From contig AP018533.1 of NCBI GenBank assembly GCA_003573975.1, positions 620,001 through 684,000 on the forward strand: 64,000 bases of DNA, read 5' to 3'. Shown piece after piece: positions 50,278 through 58,899 of this stretch. Position 1 is the stretch's first letter. Each line of letters opens with the position of its first letter. The position numbers and the translations under genes are program-made. The notes beneath the pieces are model-generated. The model ran no database searches. It worked only from the letters and a program-made list of their open reading frames with translations, and had not been told where the DNA came from. This DNA is from Clostridiales bacterium CCNA10 (GTDB lineage Bacteria > Bacillota > Clostridia > Oscillospirales > Oscillospiraceae).

Positions 50278-51906
50278 TCAGTCGTTGGTGCCCACATCGG
50301 GGTGGACCTCGCAGATCAGCAGGCCGCAGCCCGGGGCGGCCAGGAACTGGTCCAGGACGCCGTCCAGCCGGTCCTCGTCCCGGACGGTGAGGCTGGGGAT
50401 GCCATAGGCCTGGGCGATGGTCTCAAAATCCGGGGAGCCGTCCAGGGCCACGCCGAAGGGGCCGTGATAGGGGGCGGAGCCCTGGATCTGGTGGACCAGA
50501 CCCAGGGTATGGTTGCGGAACAGGACGATCTTCAGATTCAGACCACCGGCCCGGACGGCGGCCAGCTCATTCATGGCCATCTGGAAGGAGCCGTCGCCGC
50601 ACACCACAATGGTCTGGCGGTCGGGACGGGCCACCTTGGCCCCCACGGCGGCGGGGAGGGCATAGCCCATGGTGCCCAGACCGCCGCTGGTGAGCAGGCG
50701 TCCGTTCTTCTGGGGCAGGTACTTGCAGGTGAAGATCTGGTTCTGCCCCACATCCACACACACCACCGCGTCGTCGTCCAGCCGGGCGCCCAGCTTCCGC
50801 AGGACGGTCCCGGGGAACACATAGCCCTCCCGATGGGGGAAGCGGCGGTTCAGCTCCGCGCGGCGGAAGTCGGTGAGCTGCTCCAGCCATGCAGCGGAGT
50901 TGGTCACCGGTGCGCCCCGGTCCAGGATCTGCCGCAGGATGACCTTTACATTGCCCACCAGGGGGATGGCGGCCTGCATATTCTTGCCGATCTCCGCCGG
51001 ATCTACGTCGATGTGGATGGTAGCCATGCGGCGCTGGATCTCCCGGGGGTCCACCACCGCCCGGTCTGCCGCCCGAGTACCCACCATGATGAGCAGGTCC
51101 GCCTTAGCCAGGGCCTGGTTGGCGCAGTGGTTGCCGTGGGCGCCGATCATGCCCATGTTCAGGGGGTGGTCGGTGGGCAGGAGGGAGAGGCCCATCATGG
51201 TCTTGACCACCGGGATCTCAGAACCCTCGGCCAGCTCCAGCAGCTCCTCACGGGCGTCGGCCAGCCACACGCCGCCGCCGGCACAGATCAGGGGCTGCTT
51301 GGACTGGGCGATGGCGTCCACCACCCGCTTGATTTGAAGGTCGTTGCCCCGGACGCTGGGCTTATAGCCCCGGATATTCACCTCGGCGGGATAGGCGAAG
51401 CGCTTGAGGCTCTGCTCCTGCACATCGATGGGGATGTCGATGAGCACCGGACCGGGGCGGCCGGTGGAGGCGATGTGGAAGGCCTCCTTGACCACCCGGG
51501 GGATGTCGTTGGCGTCCTTCACCAGGTAGCTGTGCTTGGAGAAGGGGGCCACCGCGCCGGTGATGTCCACCTCCTGAAAGATGTCCCGGCCCAGCAGGTA
51601 GCTGGGGACCTGGCCGGTGATGGCCACCATGGGGATGGAATCCAGATAGGCGGTGGCGATGCCGGTGATCAGGTTGGTGGCCCCCGGGCCGGAGGTCACC
51701 ATGCACACCCCAGGCTTGCCGCTGATGCGGGCATAGCCGGATGCCGCGTGTCCCGCGTTCTGTTCCGTCCGAACCAGGGTATAGCCGATCTCCGGGTGGG
51801 CCTTCAAGGCGTCCACGGCCGGGCAGATTGTCGCACCGGCGTATCCAAAAATATGTTCCACCTGCTCTTGCAGCAAGCTCTCGATCAGGGCTTCCGCTCC
51901 AGTCAT
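50278..51906 (-). CDS. ilvB: Acetolactate synthase large subunit, first copy
   Basis: A 542-residue catalytic subunit. ATG 51906 (MTGAEALIESLLQEQVEHIF) follows GGAGGTG; the longer frame upstream is T-box leader. The catalytic Glu is in VRTEQNAGHAASGYAR, and TSGPGATNLITGIATAYLDS and GDGSFQMAMNELAAVRAGGLNLKIVLFRNH carry the cofactor motifs. It is first in the operon, controlled by the T-box at 51933-52222. Confidence 0.96.
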   Translation of the reverse strand: MTGAEALIESLLQEQVEHIFGYAGATICPAVDALKAHPEIGYTLVRTEQNAGHAASGYARISGKPGVCMVTSGPGATNLITGIATAYLDSIPMVAITGQVPSYLLGRDIFQEVDITGAVAPFSKHSYLVKDANDIPRVVKEAFHIASTGRPGPVLIDIPIDVQEQSLKRFAYPAEVNIRGYKPSVRGNDLQIKRVVDAIAQSKQPLICAGGGVWLADAREELLELAEGSEIPVVKTMMGLSLLPTDHPLNMGMIGAHGNHCANQALAKADLLIMVGTRAADRAVVDPREIQRRMATIHIDVDPAEIGKNMQAAIPLVGNVKVILRQILDRGAPVTNSAAWLEQLTDFRRAELNRRFPHREGYVFPGTVLRKLGARLDDDAVVCVDVGQNQIFTCKYLPQKNGRLLTSGGLGTMGYALPAAVGAKVARPDRQTIVVCGDGSFQMAMNELAAVRAGGLNLKIVLFRNHTLGLVHQIQGSAPYHGPFGVALDGSPDFETIAQAYGIPSLTVRDEDRLDGVLDQFLAAPGCGLLICEVHPDVGTND

Positions 51907-51932
51907 GCTTCTGTCACCTCCGCTTGAGATAG

Positions 51933-52222
51933 AAAAAGCGGCCCCGTCCCATCGTTCCCGATAGGACGAAGCCGCATTGCTCCGTGGTACCACCTAACTT
52001 CACAGGCGGTCTGCCTGTGCGCTCATGCCCCGATAACGGCGGGGATCCGTCCTCTCCTACTCAGGGAAGGCCCCGTTCAGAGAAGCGGCTCGCGGGAGAG
52101 CTTCAGCCTCTGGGTCCTTTCGGAGAGCTTGCACCGACCGCTCCCTCTCTGCACGTCCAGACCCGCCTACTGCCCGGTCATTGCCATGGTTACGCTTCCA
52201 AACGCCTGCGCAATTTGGAATT
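51933..52222 (-). promoter_or_regulatory. T-box leader of the ilvB operon
   Basis: The minus-strand RNA has the antiterminator T-box (AGGTGGTACCACGGAGC, 51995-51979), a terminator hairpin (GCGGCTTCGTCC/GGACGGGGCCGC, 51975-51938, then T5), an AGTA element (52171-52168), AGAGAG and a distal stem. Specifier-loop bases GAAGCTCTCCCG (52104-52093) place either GCT (Ala) or CTC (Leu) as specifier. Uncharged tRNA would stabilise the antiterminator and switch on the operon. Confidence 0.9.
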
Positions 52223-52228
52223 TCTCAC

Positions 52229-52257
52229 ATCTTACCTTAAAAATTTTTGTTTGTCAA
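52229..52257 (-). promoter_or_regulatory. Promoter of the ilvB operon
   Basis: TTGACA (52257-52252) and TAAGAT (52234-52229) with a 17-nt spacer, just before the T-box leader. Confidence 0.8.
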
Positions 52258-52326
52258 TTCTTTTTTTCAGCTGTCTCCAGGGGGGAGACGAAATAGACCG
52301 TCCTGTCCGGCGCACCGGGGAAGCAC

Positions 52327-52355
52327 TTGCGCGGGAGGGGGCTCCATGCTATACT
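52327..52355 (+). promoter_or_regulatory. Promoter of the ketopantoate reductase-like gene
   Basis: TTGCGC (52327-52332) and TATACT (52350-52355) with a 17-nt spacer, 33 nt before the ATG. Confidence 0.65.
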
Positions 52356-52388
52356 GGACGGGAAAAATGCTCCAGGAGGGATGCGGAG

Positions 52389-53306
52389 ATGAAGTATTTG
52401 GTGTTTGGCGCCGGAGGGACCGGCGGCAGTCTGGCGGCCTTTCTGGCCCAGGGCGGGAAGGACGTCTCACTGATCGCCCGGGGCGCCCATTTGGAGGCCA
52501 TCCGGAGAAACGGCCTGGTGCTGGAGAGCCGGCATGGGACCTTTGCCATTCCGGTGGAGGCGGAAGATGCGGAGCACTGCTCATGCCGTCCTGACGTGAT
52601 TCTGCTGTGTGTCAAGGGATACTCTCTGGCGGAGACGGTCCCTGCTCTGAAGCGGCTGTGCGACGCCCACACCATCGTCATCCCCATCCTGAATCTCTAT
52701 GGGACGGGGGGACGGCTCCAGCCGGAGCTGGCCCCCGCCCTGGTGACCGATGGGTGCATCTATATCGCCGCGGAGATCAAGGCTCCAGGGACCATCCACA
52801 TGAGTGGGGATATTTTCCGGGTGGTGTTTGGACCCCGGACGCCGGAGGAGTACCGCCCAGAGCTGGAGCAGGTGGCCCGGGACCTGAATGAGTGCGGTGT
52901 GGAGGCCATCCTGTCCCGGGACATCCAGCGGGACGCCCTGATGAAGTTCTCTGTGGTCTCTCCCATGGCGGCCTGCGGCATCTATCACAATGTGAAGGTG
53001 GCTGGGATGCAGGTCCCCGGGCAGATTCGGGAGGACTTCAAGGCTCTGGTGGGGGAGATCGGGGCCCTGGCCGAGGCCATGGGCCATCCCTTCCCCGAGG
53101 ACCCGGTGGCCCGGAGCCTGGCCATCCAGGACGCCCTGGATCCGGACGCCTCTACCTCGCTGAAACGGGATCTGGATGCGGGCAAGCCCTCTGAGGTGGA
53201 CGGCCTGATCTTTGAGGTGGTGCGCCTGGGCCAAAAGTACGGGGTGCCTACCCCCATGTACAGCCGGGTAGCGGCCAAGCTGGGCTTCTGCCTAAAGGAG
53301 GCCTGA
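52389..53306 (+). CDS. Ketopantoate reductase family protein (ApbA/PanE)
   Basis: A 305-residue NADPH-dependent reductase. MKYLVFGAGGTGGSLAAFLAQ is the Rossmann motif; ILLCVKGYSLAETVPALK holds the conserved Lys region; MKFSVVSPMAACGI and SLKRDLDAGKPSEVDGL are the catalytic C-terminal motifs. The enzyme reduces 2-dehydropantoate to pantoate for coenzyme A. The family also has members with other substrates and no other pantothenate gene is near, so panE is not assigned firmly. ATG 52389 follows AGGAGGGATG. Confidence 0.85.
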   Translation: MKYLVFGAGGTGGSLAAFLAQGGKDVSLIARGAHLEAIRRNGLVLESRHGTFAIPVEAEDAEHCSCRPDVILLCVKGYSLAETVPALKRLCDAHTIVIPILNLYGTGGRLQPELAPALVTDGCIYIAAEIKAPGTIHMSGDIFRVVFGPRTPEEYRPELEQVARDLNECGVEAILSRDIQRDALMKFSVVSPMAACGIYHNVKVAGMQVPGQIREDFKALVGEIGALAEAMGHPFPEDPVARSLAIQDALDPDASTSLKRDLDAGKPSEVDGLIFEVVRLGQKYGVPTPMYSRVAAKLGFCLKEA

Positions 53307-53307
53307 C

Positions 53308-53793
53308 ATGATCAATACCACGCTGTGCTATATCCGCCGGGGAGAGGAGTACCTGATGCTCCACCGGATCAAGAAGAAGCACGATCTGAACCAGGACAAG
53401 TGGATCGGGATCGGGGGCAAGTTCGAGGACGGGGAGAGCCCGGAGGACTGTTTGCTCCGGGAGGCCCGGGAGGAGACCGGGCTTACCCTCACCGACTACC
53501 GATACCGGGGGATCGTCACCTTTGTCTCCGACCGGTGGCCCACGGAGTATATGCACCTGTTCACCGCCGACGGCTTTACCGGAACCCTGAAGGAGTGCGA
53601 CGAGGGAGATCTGGAGTGGATCCCCAAGAGCCGCCTGCTGGAGCTACCCCACTGGGAGGGGGACGCCATCTTCCTGGCCCTGCTGGACCGGGAGGAAGAG
53701 CCGTTTTTCTCCCTCAAGCTGCGGTATGAGGGGGAGACTTTGGCGGAGGCGGTGCTCAACGGGACCCACCTGAAGGGGGGACCGGCGGTGTGA
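53308..53793 (+). CDS. Nudix hydrolase, MutT/8-oxo-dGTPase-like
   Basis: A 161-residue protein. The Nudix box GKFEDGESPEDCLLREAREETGL is complete with the catalytic REAREE core. The flanking segments (LMLHRIKKKHDLNQDKWIGIGG and FTADGFTGTLKECDEGDLEWI) resemble the MutT-like 8-oxo-dGTP diphosphatases of Firmicutes. It begins one base after the reductase stop, so the two genes form an operon. The substrate is inferred. Confidence 0.85.
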   Translation: MINTTLCYIRRGEEYLMLHRIKKKHDLNQDKWIGIGGKFEDGESPEDCLLREAREETGLTLTDYRYRGIVTFVSDRWPTEYMHLFTADGFTGTLKECDEGDLEWIPKSRLLELPHWEGDAIFLALLDREEEPFFSLKLRYEGETLAEAVLNGTHLKGGPAV

Positions 53794-53831
53794 GCCGCAC
53801 CGCATAGGCGTCCGAACCGAGAAAAGATGAG

Positions 53832-53870
53832 CGCCCGCCGGAGATGTGTTTTCTGCATCTCCGGCGGGCG
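53832..53870. terminator. Hairpin terminator between convergent genes
   Basis: CGCCCGCCGGAGATG pairs perfectly with CATCTCCGGCGGGCG. It serves the Nudix gene and perhaps the convergent MATE gene; there is no clear U-tract. Confidence 0.7.
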
Positions 53871-53878
53871 GCTGTTCG

Positions 53879-55267
53879 TTATACAGAAGTTTCGCCGCTG
53901 GATACGGGAAGAAGCGATTTGCGCTTGCGCAGGAACAGGGTGAGGGTCGTGGTACTGGCCAGGATGTCGGCGATGGGCTCGGCGGCGAAAATGCCGAACA
54001 CGCTGCCGGTGATCCGGGGCAGGAGCAGCGCCAGGGGGACCAGCAGGATCACCTTGCGCAGGAGGGCCAGAAAGAGGCAGGTACGGGCCTGCCCCAGCGA
54101 CATAAAGGTGATCTGACAGGCCATCTGTGCCCCAAAGGCCCAGATCCCGCCGAAGAATAAGGGCATGACCTGGGAGACCAGCTGGATCGTCTCCTCCTGA
54201 GGCGTGAAGATACGGGCCAGAAGGCCGGGAAACAGGATCACGGCGAGAAAGGCGGAGCAGGTGGCGGTGAGGGTGACGGTGAGCAGGCGCTGGAAGGTGC
54301 GGCGGACTCGAGCGTAGTTGCCCGCGCCGTAGTTATAGCTCATAATGGGCTGGGTCCCCTGGGTGATGCCCTGGACAGGCATGACGATCATCTGCATGAC
54401 CGACTGCATGATGGTGAGAGCGCCCACATACAGGTCGCCCCCGTAGGTCTGAAGGCCGGTGTTGAGCACCACGGTGACCAGGCTCTCAGTGGACTGCATG
54501 ATGAAGGGGGCCACGCCCAGGGAGGCGATGCGGCCAATGACCCGGGCGCTGGGACGGAGGTTGCTCCGGCGGATGCGCAGGCCGCTGTGACGGCTGCACA
54601 GGAATCCAAAGACCCAGCAGGCGCTCACCGCCTGAGACAGGATGGTAGCCAGGGCCGCGCCCTGTACGCCCCAATCCAGAAGGAAAATAAAGATGGGATC
54701 CAGCACGATGTTCAGTATCGCGCCGATCAGCACGCTGAGCATAGCCACCAGCGCTTTTCCTTGGGCGCTGATGAAGCTGTTCAGCCCCAGGGCCAGCTGG
54801 ACGAATATCGTCCCCAACAGATAGATGCGGATATAGTCCACCGCGTAGCCAATGGTGGCATCCGAGGCGCCGAAGGCGTATAAAATAGGTTCTTTGTACA
54901 TGCTGAAGCCCACTGTCAGCAGCAGGGAGGCCGCCAGCAGGAGGACCAGGGAATTGCCCAGGATCCGCTCGGCCTCGTCCCTTCGCCCAGCACCCAGCTG
55001 GATGGAGGCCAGGGGCGCGCCGCCCTGTCCGGCAAAGGCGGCGAAGGCGGACACCAGAGTGATGATAGGAAATGTAACCCCCACGCCGGTGAGGGCGGTG
55101 CTGCCCACCTCCGGGATGTGTCCAATGTAGATGCGGTCCACGATGTTATACAGCATATTGATGAGTTGGGCCGCCACCGTGGGTACGGCCAGCTTCAGCA
55201 TGAGCCGTCCGATGGGCGCGGTGGCAAGCTGCTCTTCATTTTTATGGGTCTGCGCCAAAAAACTCAC
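53879..55267 (-). CDS. MATE-family multidrug/sodium antiporter
   Basis: A 462-residue protein with 12 membrane helices in two homologous halves, starting after GGCAAGGAG. LMLKLAVPTVAAQLINMLYNIVDRIYIGHI is the family's first helix with the typical VDRIYIG signature, and NYGAGNYARVRRTF the second-half counterpart. Such proteins export cationic drugs and metabolites in exchange for Na+ or H+. It is monocistronic. Confidence 0.93.
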   Translation of the reverse strand: MSFLAQTHKNEEQLATAPIGRLMLKLAVPTVAAQLINMLYNIVDRIYIGHIPEVGSTALTGVGVTFPIITLVSAFAAFAGQGGAPLASIQLGAGRRDEAERILGNSLVLLLAASLLLTVGFSMYKEPILYAFGASDATIGYAVDYIRIYLLGTIFVQLALGLNSFISAQGKALVAMLSVLIGAILNIVLDPIFIFLLDWGVQGAALATILSQAVSACWVFGFLCSRHSGLRIRRSNLRPSARVIGRIASLGVAPFIMQSTESLVTVVLNTGLQTYGGDLYVGALTIMQSVMQMIVMPVQGITQGTQPIMSYNYGAGNYARVRRTFQRLLTVTLTATCSAFLAVILFPGLLARIFTPQEETIQLVSQVMPLFFGGIWAFGAQMACQITFMSLGQARTCLFLALLRKVILLVPLALLLPRITGSVFGIFAAEPIADILASTTTLTLFLRKRKSLLPVSSGETSV

Positions 55268-55406
55268 TCCTTGCCTGAAATATAGTTCAGTATAGCACGA
55301 TTTTTTGAAATAGGAAGGGGAAAAGCCGGAACGGGGAAAATGACAAAAAAGACGCCGTATCCAGGCACGATACTGTTTAATTTTTTGTTAAAGGATCTGA
55401 AATCCC

Positions 55407-55435
55407 TTGCAAGCGCCTCCTAAATATGAAATAAT
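55407..55435 (+). promoter_or_regulatory. Promoter of fbp
   Basis: TTGCAA (55407-55412) and AATAAT (55430-55435) with a 17-nt spacer, 41 nt before the ATG. Confidence 0.6.
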
Positions 55436-55476
55436 AAAGCCATCCGAACCTGAAGCGTATCGAAGGAGGCAATCGA

Positions 55477-57468
55477 ATGAAACGGAAAAAGTCATTTTCC
55501 CAGGAAGAACTGCGTTACTTAAAGCTTCTGGCCCAGCAGTATCCCACGGTACAGGCCGCCAGCAGTGAGATCATCAATCTTCAGGCCATTCTGAACCTGC
55601 CCAAGGGCACAGAGCACTTCATCTCTGACGTACACGGGGAGTATGAGGCATTTCTCCACATTTTGAACTCCTGCTCCGGCGTCATCAAGGAAAAGGTGGA
55701 CGACCTGTTTGCCGCCACCATCTCCCGGTCGGACCGGGATGAGCTGTGTACCCTGATCTACTACCCGGAGGAGAAGCTGGAACAGCTCCACCAGCTGCTG
55801 CCGGACATGGACGAGTGGTACCGGATCACCCTGCACCGCCTCATCGAGATCTGCCGCTGGGTGTCCTCCAAGTATACCCGCTCCAAGGTGCGTAAGGCTC
55901 TGCCCAAGGATTACGCCTATATCATCGACGAGCTGCTCCATACCCACTATGATGAGGCGGACAAGCGGGACTACTATGAGAATATCATCAACACCATCAT
56001 CGACCTGGGACAGGCGGACCGGTTCATTGAGGCGGTCTCCCTGGTGATCAAGCGCATGGCGGTGGACCATATGCACATCGTGGGAGACATCTTTGACCGC
56101 GGGCCCCGGGCGGACATCATCATGGACTCCCTGTTGGAGTACCACAGTGTGGACATCCAGTGGGGCAACCACGACATCCTGTGGATGGGGGCGGCCTGCG
56201 GCTCCCGCACCCTGGTGGCCACGGTGCTGGCCAATTCCATCCATTACAACAACCTGGAGGTCATCGAGACGGGATACGGCATCTCCCTGCGCCCCCTGTC
56301 TGTGTTTGCCAACGAGGAATACCGGGACTGCGATGTCCACCGCTTTGCGGTCAAGCTCACCGGGCCGGACGCCGACCAGTACAGCGAGAAGGATAAGCTG
56401 CTCTCCGCCCGGATGCACAAGGCCATCACCATCATCCTGTTCAAGCTGGAGGGACAGAAGCTGCTCCGCCACCCGGAGTACGACATGGCCGACCGGCTGC
56501 TGCTGGACAAGATCGACTATGAGAACCGCTGCATCACCATCGGGGACGTCACCTATCCCCTGGAGGACACCGACTTCCCCACCGTGGATCCCAAGGACCC
56601 CTATACCCTCACGCTGGAGGAGGAGAGCGTGATCGACCAGCTCACCGCCTCCTTCCAGCGCAGTGAGAAGTTGCAAAAGCACGTCCGCTTCCTGTACTCC
56701 AAGGGCAGCCTCTATAAGGTTTTCAACGGCAATCTGCTGTTCCACGGCTGCGTTCCCATGACGGAGGATGGGCAGCTGCTCACCTTCACTCTGGGCGGCA
56801 AGGCGCGCAGCGGAAAGGAGTTTTTTGACTTTGCAGACACCGCCGCGCGGCAGGCCTATTACCACAAGCCCGGCTCGCCGGAGCGGCAGCAGGGGATGGA
56901 CTTCCTCTGGTTCCTGTGGGCTGGACGGAACAGTCCCATCTTTGGCCGAAACCGCATGACTACCTTTGAGCGCCGGCTCATCAAGGACGAGTCCGCCTGG
57001 ACGGAGCCGAAAAACGCCTATTACACCTACTATCAGGACCCCGCGGTGTGCGACGACCTGCTGAAGGAGTTCGGTCTGGAGGGTCCACACTGCCATATCA
57101 TCAACGGGCACATCCCGGTGAAGTCCAAGAAGGGGGAGAGCCCCATCAAGGGGGGCGGCAAGCTGCTGGTAATCGACGGCGGCTTCTGCAAGGCCTATCA
57201 GCCCACCACCGGCATTGCGGGCTATACCCTGATCTACAACTCCTGGGTGCTGCGCCTGGTTTCCCACCAGCCCTTCTGCGGCCAAAAGACCGCCATCGAG
57301 GAGAATATCGACATTGCCAGCAGCTCCGAGGTATTTGAGCGCATGGAGGCCCGGATCAAGATTGCCCAGACGGACGTGGGCAAGAAGCTCCAGGCCCAGG
57401 CCGACGCCCTGCGGGACCTGCTGGAGGCCTACCGGGCCGGCGCGGTGCTGGAGGACCACCGGGAATAA
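55477..57468 (+). CDS. fbp: Fructose-1,6-bisphosphatase, class III
   Basis: A 663-residue Firmicutes-type enzyme of gluconeogenesis, unrelated to class I. Metallophosphatase motifs are visible: FISDVHGEYEAF (D,H), IVGDIFDRGPRAD (D), WGNHDILWMGAA (N,H), and INGHIPVKSKKGESP and VIDGGFCKAYQPTTGIAGYTLIYNS near the end. AAGGAGG precedes the ATG. It is monocistronic, with a terminator behind. Confidence 0.96.
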   Translation: MKRKKSFSQEELRYLKLLAQQYPTVQAASSEIINLQAILNLPKGTEHFISDVHGEYEAFLHILNSCSGVIKEKVDDLFAATISRSDRDELCTLIYYPEEKLEQLHQLLPDMDEWYRITLHRLIEICRWVSSKYTRSKVRKALPKDYAYIIDELLHTHYDEADKRDYYENIINTIIDLGQADRFIEAVSLVIKRMAVDHMHIVGDIFDRGPRADIIMDSLLEYHSVDIQWGNHDILWMGAACGSRTLVATVLANSIHYNNLEVIETGYGISLRPLSVFANEEYRDCDVHRFAVKLTGPDADQYSEKDKLLSARMHKAITIILFKLEGQKLLRHPEYDMADRLLLDKIDYENRCITIGDVTYPLEDTDFPTVDPKDPYTLTLEEESVIDQLTASFQRSEKLQKHVRFLYSKGSLYKVFNGNLLFHGCVPMTEDGQLLTFTLGGKARSGKEFFDFADTAARQAYYHKPGSPERQQGMDFLWFLWAGRNSPIFGRNRMTTFERRLIKDESAWTEPKNAYYTYYQDPAVCDDLLKEFGLEGPHCHIINGHIPVKSKKGESPIKGGGKLLVIDGGFCKAYQPTTGIAGYTLIYNSWVLRLVSHQPFCGQKTAIEENIDIASSSEVFERMEARIKIAQTDVGKKLQAQADALRDLLEAYRAGAVLEDHRE

Positions 57469-57513
57469 AATGGATTTTGAAGCGGCGGACAAGTGATCCC
57501 GACGGAGAGCAAA

Positions 57514-57547
57514 GCCCCGACCACGCGCCTTCGGCGCGTGGTCGGGC
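57514..57547 (+). terminator. Terminator after fbp
   Basis: CGACCACGCGCC-TTC-GGCGCGTGGTCG, a perfect GC-rich stem flanked by GCCC/GGGC, 45 nt after the fbp stop. Confidence 0.8.
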
Positions 57548-57569
57548 TGTTCGCTTTGAAGGCAAAATG

Positions 57570-57602
57570 AAGAAAACCACGACATTCGTCGTGGTTTTCT
57601 TT
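57570..57602 (-). terminator. Terminator of the tRNA operon (bidirectional)
   Basis: GAAAACCACGAC-ATTC-GTCGTGGTTTTC, T-rich on both strands, just downstream of tRNA-Val. Confidence 0.88.
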
Positions 57603-57603
57603 C

Positions 57604-57679
57604 TGGTGGAGACAACAGAACTCGAATCTGTGACCTTCCGCGTGTGAGGCGGACGCTCTACCGGCTGAGCTATGCCTCC
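57604..57679 (-). tRNA. tRNA-Val(CAC)
   Basis: A 76-nt cloverleaf with encoded CCA. The acceptor GGAGGCA pairs with TGTCTCC. The anticodon loop CTCACAC in TCCGC/GCGGA gives CAC (codon GTG). It is last in the tRNA set. Confidence 0.94.
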
Positions 57680-57705
57680 ATATAGGAGAAACGGCAGTGA
57701 AGAAG

Positions 57706-57780
57706 TGGTGACCCGGACGGGACTCGAACCCGTGTTGCCGCCGTGAAAGGGCGGAGTCTTAACCGCTTGACCACCGGGCC
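57706..57780 (-). tRNA. tRNA-Glu(TTC)
   Basis: A 75-nt cloverleaf with CCA. GGCCCGG begins the acceptor. The anticodon loop CTTTCAC in CCGCC/GGCGG gives TTC (codons GAA/GAG). Confidence 0.95.
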
Positions 57781-57822
57781 GTTCTATATGGGAACGGACG
57801 CGTAGTCCGAACTTTAGTAAAA

Positions 57823-57899
57823 TGGTAGCGGCACCTGGATTCGAACCGGGGACACTGCGGGTATGAACCGCATGCTCTAGCCACCTGAGCTATGCCGCC
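57823..57899 (-). tRNA. tRNA-Met(CAT), elongator type (or Ile2)
   Basis: A 77-nt cloverleaf with CCA. Anticodon loop TTCATAC in TGCGG/CCGCA gives CAT. The acceptor is paired to position 1 (G:U) and the GGG/CCC anticodon-stem pairs of initiators are absent, so it is not initiator tRNA. Ile2 after lysidine modification cannot be excluded. Confidence 0.92.
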
Positions 57900-57933
57900 T
57901 TGTTGGCCTGTCCTCTCGAACAGGACAAGGATG

Positions 57934-57962
57934 AGTATACAGGATGACAAGGAAAATGTCAA
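57934..57962 (-). promoter_or_regulatory. Promoter of the tRNA Met-Glu-Val operon
   Basis: Minus-strand TTGACA (57962-57957) and TATACT (57939-57934) with a 17-nt spacer, 35 nt before tRNA-Met. Confidence 0.88.
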
Positions 57963-58027
57963 CACTTTTTCTGAAAAAAATCAAAAAATTTTCCCGGCCT
58001 CCGGAACGGGCCGGAGACCGGGGGGCA

Positions 58028-58708
58028 TCAGTCCTGGTGGCTGAAGTTTTTCCGGTGGCTGATCATGATGTCGGCGAAGAGCTGTCCGGTGGTGGGGGGG
58101 GTGTAGGTAATGGCGTTGGCTCCGGCCTCAATGGTGCGGAGGATGTCCTCCTCCCTGGGACCGCCGGTGGCGATGATGGGGACGGTAGGGAACTCGGCCC
58201 GGATCTTGGTCACTATCTCCGGGGTCCTGGACGCGCCGGAGACATTGAGAATGTCCGCCCCGGCGGCCAGCCGTCCGGCGATGTCCATATCGCCGGAGAC
58301 GATGGTAGTGACCACCGGGATGTCCACCACCGCCTTCATTTTGGCAATGGTCTCGTTGGAGATGGGGGCGTTGACCACCACACCGGAGGCGCCCTGGTGC
58401 TCAGAAAACTCTGCCAGGCGGACGGAGCGGTCCCCGTTGGTCATGCCGCCGCCCACGCCCACAAAGACCGGCACCTCAGACACGCTGATGATGGCCTGGG
58501 TGATGGAGGGCTGGGGGGTGAAGGGGTAGACCGCAATGATGGCGTCGGCATTGACGTTTTTGATGATGGCCACATCGGTGGAAAAGACCAGGGATTTGAT
58601 CCGCCGGCCGAAGATCCGAATCCCACCGCACTCAGAGATGCACTTGGGGACGGTGAGCAGGTGGCTCCGCAGAGTGCCGCTGTACTCCGGGGTAAATTTT
58701 GTTTTCAT
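58028..58708 (-). CDS. TIM-barrel protein of unknown function (generic hydrolase family)
   Basis: A 226-residue soluble beta/alpha barrel. Phosphate-binding-type glycine motifs are visible (VFVGVGGGMTNGDRS, ADILNVSGASRTPEIV, IIATGGPREEDILRTIEAGANAITYTPP), recalling ThiE, NanE and related sugar-phosphate or phosphate-binding barrels. AGGAGGGATCC precedes ATG 58708. Homologs are widespread in gut Firmicutes under generic names; I cannot assign a reaction. It is upstream of the tRNA operon on the same strand and separated by that operon's promoter. Confidence 0.7.
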   Translation of the reverse strand: MKTKFTPEYSGTLRSHLLTVPKCISECGGIRIFGRRIKSLVFSTDVAIIKNVNADAIIAVYPFTPQPSITQAIISVSEVPVFVGVGGGMTNGDRSVRLAEFSEHQGASGVVVNAPISNETIAKMKAVVDIPVVTTIVSGDMDIAGRLAAGADILNVSGASRTPEIVTKIRAEFPTVPIIATGGPREEDILRTIEAGANAITYTPPTTGQLFADIMISHRKNFSHQD

Positions 58709-58853
58709 GGGATGGATCCCTCCTTTGGGCGTTGCGCATGAAGGCCGCCGGCCCCTGCCGGCGCATCCAGCACAGCTATTATACTACGTTTTTCTGCCCT
58801 TGGATAGCGGACAAGAAAAATTTTTATCCCCAGCAACCGGACGGACGGTGGAA

Positions 58854-58891
58854 AACTGCCGCCCCCCGGCGTGGACCGGAGAGCGGCAGTT
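58854..58891 (-). terminator. Terminator after purL
   Basis: AACTGCCGC (58854-58862) and GCGGCAGTT (58883-58891) are complementary; on the minus strand a TTTT follows. Confidence 0.65.
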
Positions 58892-58899
58892 GGAAGAGA

